Shown piece by piece: positions 58,009 to 64,000 of a DNA stretch of 64,000 nt; position 1 is the stretch's first letter, and every line of letters starts with the position of its first letter. The notes beneath the pieces were generated by a model. It was not told the origin of the DNA. It worked only from the letters and a program-made list of their open reading frames with translations, and did not search any database. Both the position numbers and the translations under genes were made by a program. The stretch lies in NCBI GenBank assembly GCA_002205965.3, contig NADL03000008.1:372001-436000 (forward strand), read 5' to 3'. This DNA comes from Kappaphycus alvarezii. Lineage: Eukaryota > Rhodophyta > Florideophyceae > Gigartinales > Solieriaceae.

Positions 58009-58925
58009 TCATTTGTTGCGCTTCAGGACGTCCATCATCAGCTCAAATTTCTTGAGCTCAATCTCCTTGGCATCTTCCCTTTCCTTACGGCGCTCCTCTC
58101 TATCCTTCTCTCTTTCCTCCCTCTCCGCCGAAAACTTCTCCCTCTCAAACTTTAGCTGGTCCGTTTCCAGCGCAATACGAGCCATGTCAGCCTCCTTCAA
58201 CTTATCCGCGAACATTCCCAGTCCAGTCGTCAAATCAATCATCTGTACCTTACGACGCTTTCCAACTCTCTTTGCACTATCCCCACCTCCACTCTCACTA
58301 CCGTCTACGTCGTCAACGACAACAGCTCCTTCCTCCCCGCTTCCCTCCTCCGAATCACTCCTTTGCGACTTACGAAGCAACGCCATCTGCACAACCTCAC
58401 GACCTAACCCCTCCTTCTCCTCCTCCTTCCTACACATCTCCGTCTTTGCAGCGTTCTTCTTCGACAAGAACGATTCCCTCTCCTCCCGCATTTGCGACAA
58501 CATCTGGTAAAGCTCTCCAAGCTTACCGCCAGCGACACCGGAAAGCGAAGCATTCGCTGTGTCTTCCGCATCGAAGTCGTCTTGCAGACGAATATATCGA
58601 TCTTGTACGGCCTTCCAGCCCACCTTTTGCATCATGTGGGGGTTGAGGTTGACCTTCGACGCTACTTGCTCATATGTCTGCTTTATCGTGCCGTGAACCG
58701 CCACATGAGCACGCAAAGCCACTATCTCCCTTACCATGGTGAGGTCGTCCATGGGAGGTACTTGCCTCTCTTCGCACGTTGGGCAGTTGGCGGCGGAGTT
58801 GCCAATGGTGGCGCTGGAGAATGTGATGAAGGGACTGGTGCAGGAGGGGTGGTAGAGGCAGCTGGAGAGGGGGGATTGGGGAGTTCATTGGATCCTAAGT
58901 TGGAAGAAGGGGAACCTCAGCCATG
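58009..58925 (-). pseudogene. Myb/SANT-like partner of H4
   Basis: The start is near 58925 (MAE, then a one-base shift into a Pro/Ser/Thr-rich N-terminus ending AKRGKYLPW). After a second frameshift near 58750 a 247-codon frame runs DDLTMVREIVALRAHVAVHG, TYEQVASKVNLNPHMM, KAVQDRYIRLQDDFD, SGVAGGKLGELYQMLSQMRE, an acidic linker, a nuclear-localisation-like KRVGKRRKVQ, and a long coiled coil (EREKFSAEREEREKDREERR) ending FELMMDVLKRNK. Domain order equals the H3 partner. The family role is DNA binding that assists the transposase. It faces the H4 transposase. Confidence 0.75.
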
Positions 58926-59222
58926 GCGAATTCGGTGTTGTGTCACAAGACCGACCGGAGAGGGCAGATGTGTCTCGAGTTAAAAGGCCATTTGGTCAGT
59001 TGGCTTGATTTGAGTACAGCCTCTTTCCCGCCAATTCACGGACACTTGTCCTGAATTGTTCACCGAAGTGGACAGAAGTGCCGTGAGCAAATGGCCATAT
59101 TTGAGCCTGAATGCTCATGACATTTCACACAAAGGCGACAAACACTGAAAGCGCTGTAATTTTTTTCGATCAGATTTGCTCACGAATTGCTCACGGACGC
59201 AAGCGTAAGCTAGCTACAGTAT

Positions 59223-59533
59223 TAGTGAGTTTACGCAAAAACAGAATTCTGAAAGGTCTTCAGAAATAGGTAGTATGATAAATTTCTGAAAAGTATTTCT
59301 GAAATTATTTTCTGAAATTTGAAAACGTGTTTAAGCATGAACTGGCTCGAAAACTCCTACTGTACGATCTTTATTTCTCACAACCATTTCTCACGGGTCT
59401 TCACTAACTGGTCACATTTCAGCAATTTACCTCACGACTTCATTCCAGAATTCTGCAATTGAATTACAGACTGTAATTCTATTGCTGAAATTTGGCAGTT
59501 TTATTTCTGAATTCTTTGTGCGTAAGCTCTCTA
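59223..59533. mobile_element. MITE related to the H3/H4 Harbinger ends
   Basis: The left end TAGTGAGTTTACGC (59223-59236) pairs with GCGTAAGCTCTCTA (59520-59533), and AGAATTCTGAAA/TTTCTGAATTCTT extends the pairing. It is about 310 bp and non-coding. It carries the near-palindrome GAATTACAGACTGTAATTC at 59461-59479, also found 39 bases inside the H3 left end. It contains repeated TTTCTGAA (near 59283, 59296, 59309) and TTTCTCAC (59375, 59387) motifs. Its left end is head-to-head with the H4 right end 8 bases away. Confidence 0.65.
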
Positions 59534-59539
59534 TTAGAG

Positions 59540-62500
59540 AATAGCACACTTGTGGCTAACTTTCGGAAGAAGCCGCAACAGTACAGTAGTGTCATCAACT
59601 GCAACGTATCATTCCGTACTTGGTTGATTATTATGATTACACCGGTTGATTATTTCATTGTGTTGAAATCGATACAGGGCCAAAGCGCCAGTCATGCTCT
59701 GCTTCTACAATTTCGGACTTGCTCTTTGCTGGCAAGAAATGCCAGTGATACCGAACTTGGAACTGAAATGCGCTCTATCTCCTCGTGGGTCTCAGAGGTT
59801 CACTAGAGACCTGCAAGGCATTGCGGCTTTAAGATAATCCCTCAAATATTGAATGGCAGAACTTGAACTCTCATTAGTAAGGCCAATTATCCTTCCCCAA
59901 ACAGGCATTGCAGGTCTGCAACAAGTATAGTATTTACCTAGAGTACTGTACTTACACTATGTAGTTGGAATGTTTATCCCCACCAAAGAACCAGAGTGAT
60001 CAATGAGGTTCCCGTGAGATGCTTTTTACCCCATCCTCCGATGTGGCTTCATAGCGACAATAGATTTACTTGATTCCGGTCTCACGGTCTACGGCAGGCA
60101 AGCGCTCAGAGAGGAACACATACAACCTGGCATCAAACACTAATCGAACCAAACAGGCTGTGAATGTGTGGGTAATATTAAACTCGTTAAGGTTGCCTGC
60201 ATTTCCATGACAACGAGATGTGTGCTCATCAACCCAGTAATGCTTCCGTTTGCACTTCCAGTTTGGTGCTGTTTCCTGTCAGCGAATGAATCAAATAGAG
60301 CACGCTACAAAAAATGAGCATCTCTTTGCCAAGGATAACCAGGACACCTCCTGTTCTAAATTTGGTACCTACAGTACTAGGAATATGTACCAACATAGCT
60401 GTCATCAGCGCTTATTGAACACCACAAATTCCATCCGCGCTTGCTCTTTTGTCCGTTTGCAGCGGCAGGTGCAAGGCTAAAAGGGGCACTATACTGTACT
60501 ATCTGGGCATGTATGAACGACCTCATGCAATACCGGATTCTACAGCATTGCACAGATAACTGTGAAGGTGATATCACGATTGTGCTGCAGTTGGTACCAT
60601 ACCTTCGAAAGTTGTGGGAATCTTCACTCCGCCTAGCGACTGCTTTTATTGAGTTTCTTCGAGGGTACTACGAACACTCGAAATGACAGATAAGTAAATT
60701 ATTGTGACTGAGAACTGCATACACTGGAATTTGATCTTGTGAGGAAAAAAAGTAGACGACACATCTACAAATCAGCCACAGCCGAGTGTTCACGCCCCAT
60801 GCTCCCGAAAAAGTGGAAGTAGAATGCAACAGCCACGTCAGACTGAGCTTTACGCTGAAAGTGATGAGGATTGCGTTAAAGCACCCGACTCTCTTGGATC
60901 AACTAGTATCCTAACACATCGAAGGATCCTTTTTGTCTGCAGACATGGAACGGAAATGACTGACTTCAGTGGGCAAACTCAATGGTGGGTACAGCGCAGC
61001 CTATCGCAGGTCATTTGACGGTCAGTTCCAGACTTCAACTGCATTCAGCCCTCTGTGTGCTCACTTTAAAGGGATAAACTCGGCTGATGTTTTCATAAGA
61101 CTTTCTGATTGACTTGAGCGAGGCTAATGCAGGGAGTTTTCTTAAAGCTCACTACTCAGGCAGACTCACGGGATACCTGCCCCAATCAAGTACATTCGAG
61201 ATTTATCCTTTAACCTTTAAGAAAAGTCGTATTACAGAAGTAAACGCATCAAAACAGGAGCCCTTCTGAATGTGAGACTGTCTCGAATGGTGCCAATGTG
61301 TAGCTGAGGTGTCGCCTTGAGTAGCTTCTCGTCAAGGCTGGTCCACAATTCAAGACGTTTCCGCCTCTGGGGAAAGAATGCATCGACTCATACCTACAGA
61401 GTCCAAATATACATGGTTTGGTGCACATCTCTAGATTTCTAATACAAGCGACACTTTTTTTCACTGGAATATCTCGACTTGATGCTGACGAGGAAGCTGA
61501 AATACTAACTTTATTGATTCGGTGGTGGTCATTTCGACAAACTGCATATGACAGCAGAACATAATCTGCAAATTCACCCACATCGCATACGCTTTTGCCA
61601 TTCGCGGAAAACGTAAGTGAGAATCAAATGCATCGATACCAAAACAAGCACTGGCGAATACAGCCACCTTGAAAAAATTGCAGTGTTCGGTGTGGTCCAG
61701 CTCGCAACCCAATATCATGCAGATAGATCGGCTTGTTAGTGTTACCGGTATGTACAAAAACCTACAAACACAAGTTGTACCGCTCACAGCAGACAGCTGA
61801 TACGCGCGGACAAGTCGCACTCGGGTTGCATGCAGAGGTGAGTCTGCAATGTGCCTTTGCAACTAGATTTAAACTTTGCGTGAAACCAGTTTTACAGCTG
61901 CAGGCTGCGTGTTGACACATGTCGGGTTTCATGACGGTTGAACATTTTCAGGTCGAATCCGCCTCCCGGGGCAAAATAAAATCCACACTCATTCCCTGCA
62001 CTCCTTTTTGAGAAAGTTTGAAAATGCTTTGTTGCAGACTAAAAGGTATCGGCAGTGGACCAGTAGAGAAGTTTTTCTCATTTTTATGTTCCTTACATTT
62101 GCCACAGCAGGGATCGGACAAGGTGGCATTCCAGTCTCGCAAAATGATTCCACAGTCTGCGTAGATTCACCCTACTTTGCACTAGGATGGTGTAAGTTTG
62201 CTGAGCAATCTTAGGGTATCACCTGCGTTGAATGGACTCTTGTACCACTCTGGCCAATCCGCTTCTTGTTTGACAGGGACGGTATCTCTGCCGACTGCAG
62301 GGGTGTGTAGACGAATTCTTTAGTAATGGTAATCATTTTTTATAATTTTGCGTTCTTGTATTGATAAATGCGGATCACGGAAAGTGCAAAAAAAAAAGAT
62401 GAAAGTTGAGCCGTTATTTCATAATTGACCTTGTCCAGCAGTGTCACTGAAAGACTTTTTTTTCTGCAACGGTAGAAAGAGTCACATAGCCAAGAGCGCA

Positions 62501-62798
62501 TAAATACTGTACAAACTGTACTCCGGCACTGTTCAAAGGGGTGAGTACAGTTGCAGTTGTCAACATCATCATTGCTTAAAGAGTACCGTCATCTCTACCT
62601 TTCACCTCCGCAACAAGTTCTTCGCCCTTATCAAGCCACATTGCTTCAAATTCTCCACCTTCGACTTTCCACAGCTCCACGCTCAACATCGCTGACCCAC
62701 ATAACTTCCCACCTTGTTCGACCCCCAAACCACCGTTCTCACACCTTAAATCTCTCTTACTTTCCGCCTGTAGTACCCACTCCTAGACGGTCCCCTCA
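59540..62798. other. Long stretch without recognised genes
   Basis: Scattered frames up to 133 codons (for example 61862-61461 on the minus strand and 59492-59806, 60441-60686, 62008-62214 on the plus strand) show no domain. The frame at 62008-62214 has one hydrophobic stretch (VFLIFMFLTFATAGIG), which could be chance. A TATA-like CATAAATACTG at about 62499 precedes the next ORF. Confidence 0.3.
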
Positions 62799-62987
62799 AT
62801 GGCTACCTACCGATCTTCCCTTGGCACACGTGGGGAACTGCGTCGAATCGCGGCCGAGGCAGAAGCCGCCACAATCGAGCGCGTTCGCCCGTGGAAACGC
62901 AAGTTGCAACCGTGCAAGTTAGCCCCACATGTCATGATTCCACAGTGGGTGAGAGGCGAACATGTTGTAACTAAGGAACTGAAGTAG
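62799..62987 (+). CDS. Small ORF after a pyrimidine-rich leader
   Basis: ATG 62799 opens MATYRSSLGTRGELRRIAAE and continues AEAATIERVRPWKRKLQPC, a basic helical sequence, with a stop at 62987. The long CT-rich leader (62560-62795) is like the one before the H3 partner gene. It may be the first exon of a transposon partner gene; family unknown. Confidence 0.35.
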   Translation: MATYRSSLGTRGELRRIAAEAEAATIERVRPWKRKLQPCKLAPHVMIPQWVRGEHVVTKELK

Positions 62988-63576
62988 ACATAGCCATGGG
63001 AGCCGCACTAGGAGGCGAAGAGGTAGTGAGAGGAATTTTGAAGGCGTTGATTGACGAGGTGTGCAAGAGTCCGCCACCTAGGAGAGTCGTACGAGGGGCT
63101 CTGTAGGGGTGGCGGAGAGGATGGAAGTGGATGGGAGGGGAAGTTGAGGCGGTGTGCGAGGGAGGGATGGCCGGATATGGCTGCGTGGCGGTGTGCTGAG
63201 CAATGGGAGATAGGGTGGAGCAGGCGGGTGGGTCTCTTACTGTTTTTGTTGTTGACTGCTTTAGTTGAAGAATCCTTTTTTCATGCCTCCGCTTCGATAT
63301 AAAACTAGTGCCACGGCTCGCGAGGGAACCCGCGACAGCCGCGGCTTTCATACGCTGTGTGCCGGCGAGATGTCGTATGTGGATGTGTTGAAACGGCGCA
63401 AAGCTTGGCAGGAGGGCATGCGTTTCATATCTTTGACGGGTTTGGTCACAAGCCCGCCAAAAATAAATCAACATTGAAATTTGTCGCACAATGAAAAAGC
63501 CGACTACAGAATTTCGTTGCTGCGACGAGAAAGCGGACCTTAGCATGATGAAAACAACCTTCAATTTTCCACTCAC
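62971..63576 (-). CDS. Unidentified Pro/Ser/Thr-rich ORF
   Basis: A continuous 201-codon frame. The first half is mixed (DQTRQRYETHALLPSFAPFQ), and the second half is Pro/Ser/Thr/His-rich (TLSPIAQHTATQPYPAIPPS). The pyrimidine-rich strand resembles leaders and N-termini of the Harbinger partner genes, so it may be untranslated leader rather than protein. No domain recognised. Confidence 0.3.
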   Translation of the reverse strand: MSGKLKVVFIMLRSAFSSQQRNSVVGFFIVRQISMLIYFWRACDQTRQRYETHALLPSFAPFQHIHIRHLAGTQRMKAAAVAGSLASRGTSFISKRRHEKRILQLKQSTTKTVRDPPACSTLSPIAQHTATQPYPAIPPSHTASTSPPIHFHPLRHPYRAPRTTLLGGGLLHTSSINAFKIPLTTSSPPSAAPMAMSTSVP

Positions 63577-63697
63577 ACGTTCGAGTCATCTCTACCTAGT
63601 TCAAGGCACCGTTCAGCGTTGAAAAATACTTTGCCACCCGCCTCCCATGTGCGCTCGCTGTCGCCCGCTCTGCCGCCACGTGCTTTCGCGCTCCTTC

Positions 63698-63797
63698 GAT
63701 CGCACAACTTGCAATAGCATCTAACCATGATTACATCATTTCCTTGACCATCCTAATCCTTACTCCGTTGATGTTTTTCCGATCGCACAACTTGCGG
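63698..63797. repeat. Direct repeat CGATCGCACAACTTGC
   Basis: The 16-mer occurs near 63698 and near 63780, each followed within about 40 bases by CTTGACCA and an AATCCTTACTCC/CAATACTCC block. It is a short two-copy repeat of about 82-bp period, upstream of the next ORF. Confidence 0.5.
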
Positions 63798-63896
63798 AAA
63801 CCTTGACCAACCAATACTCCATCGCCTTAACCATCCGCAACCTCACGCAGTTGGCGTATCCAAATCCCACACGTTTTATTGCCCCGTCGCAATCCC

Positions 63897-64000
63897 ATGA
63901 CTGACGACATCCCGAAACCGGAACCTTCCCTTATCCCTTTGTCAGCCGCATCCCCTTCAACTCGGGCCGCCCTTCCGATCCCTCCCCAAACGGCCTTCCC
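63897..64000 (+). CDS. Start of a Pro/Ser-rich ORF, cut by window end
   Basis: ATG 63897 opens MTDDIPKPEPSLIPLSAASP and stays open to the last base. The pyrimidine-rich strand and Pro/Ser-rich N-terminus look like the starts of the H3, H4 and H5 partner genes. The identity cannot be settled without the next bases. Confidence 0.35.
   Translation, partial: MTDDIPKPEPSLIPLSAASPSTRAALPIPPQTAF

Larger units (their letters stand above)
56510..59214. mobile_element. PIF/Harbinger element H4
   Basis: The left end GGGAGCTTACGC (56510-56521) pairs with GCGTAAGCTAGC (59203-59214), the TIR family shared with H3. It contains a transposase (+) and a Myb/coiled-coil partner (-), convergent. CTCAC motifs near the right end (59180, 59190) may be binding sites. 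The right boundary could instead be 59531, where a related MITE ends. No clean target duplication was seen. Confidence 0.65.

Noticed and set aside
58272..58646. 124-codon plus-strand frame over the H4 partner gene
   Set aside because: It is the complement of the acidic and coiled-coil coding part; composition mirrors the minus-strand gene.

Overview
The window looks like nuclear DNA of a multicellular eukaryote. It has no operons, ribosome binding sites or compact coding. It is a dense, nested graveyard of class I and class II transposable elements separated by AT-rich sequence without recognisable genes. The two-gene PIF/Harbinger elements (transposase plus Myb/SANT-like partner), the CACTA/Tnp2-like protein and the DUF6818-like partner resemble proteins I remember from florideophyte red algae such as Chondrus crispus. 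That assignment rests on memory of protein families and is moderate at best. No confident single-copy host gene, tRNA or rRNA was found.

Layout. 0.1-2.2 kb: decayed pogo/DDE_1 transposase (-) and charged coiled-coil ORFs. 3.4-5.8 kb: Harbinger copy H1. 6.4-7.2 kb: remnant H2. 8.3-11.7 kb: decayed Ty1/copia element with two diverged LTRs and a tRNA-Met-like primer site. 13.1-16 kb: a second, different retroelement (+), protease and integrase remnants only. 16-24.5 kb: mostly unassigned, with a somewhat GC-richer island at 19.1-24 kb holding a broken unidentified coding region near 21-22 kb. 24.9-27.4 kb: another DDE transposase (-) and a divergent small gene (+), separated by an array of GGTAACTT motifs. 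28.2-28.6 kb: intact chromodomain ORF. 28.76-31.72 kb: Harbinger H3 with terminal inverted repeats. 31.7-33.4 kb: two tandem-repeat systems, one of hairpin units. 34.1-37.4 kb: a stop-punctured unidentified gene and a fourth type of DDE transposase. 37.8 kb: a 106-nt foldback. 38.5-46.7 kb: CACTA-like transposase remnant and accompanying unidentified ORFs. 46.87-49.53 kb: H5, a different Harbinger-like element with TIRs and a candidate 3-bp target duplication. 50.1-56.3 kb: Ty3/gypsy element (-) with nearly identical LTR segments. 56.5-59.2 kb: Harbinger H4, followed head-to-head by a related MITE. 59.5-64 kb: mostly unassigned, with proline-rich ORFs and the start of one more probable partner ORF cut by the window end.

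How the genes work together. In H1, H2, H3 and H4 the transposase gene and the Myb/coiled-coil gene point at each other. H5 has the same layout although its transposase and partner belong to other families. The short gap between the two genes is GC-rich and rich in inverted repeats. By analogy with known PIF/Harbinger elements, the SANT/Myb-like partner is expected to bind the element ends and the transposase to cut. Nearly every copy is broken by stop codons and single-base frameshifts, so most of these are relics. Where paralogues in the window can be compared, some stops are explained by C-to-T changes. The gypsy element contrasts: its LTRs are almost identical while gag-pol is broken.
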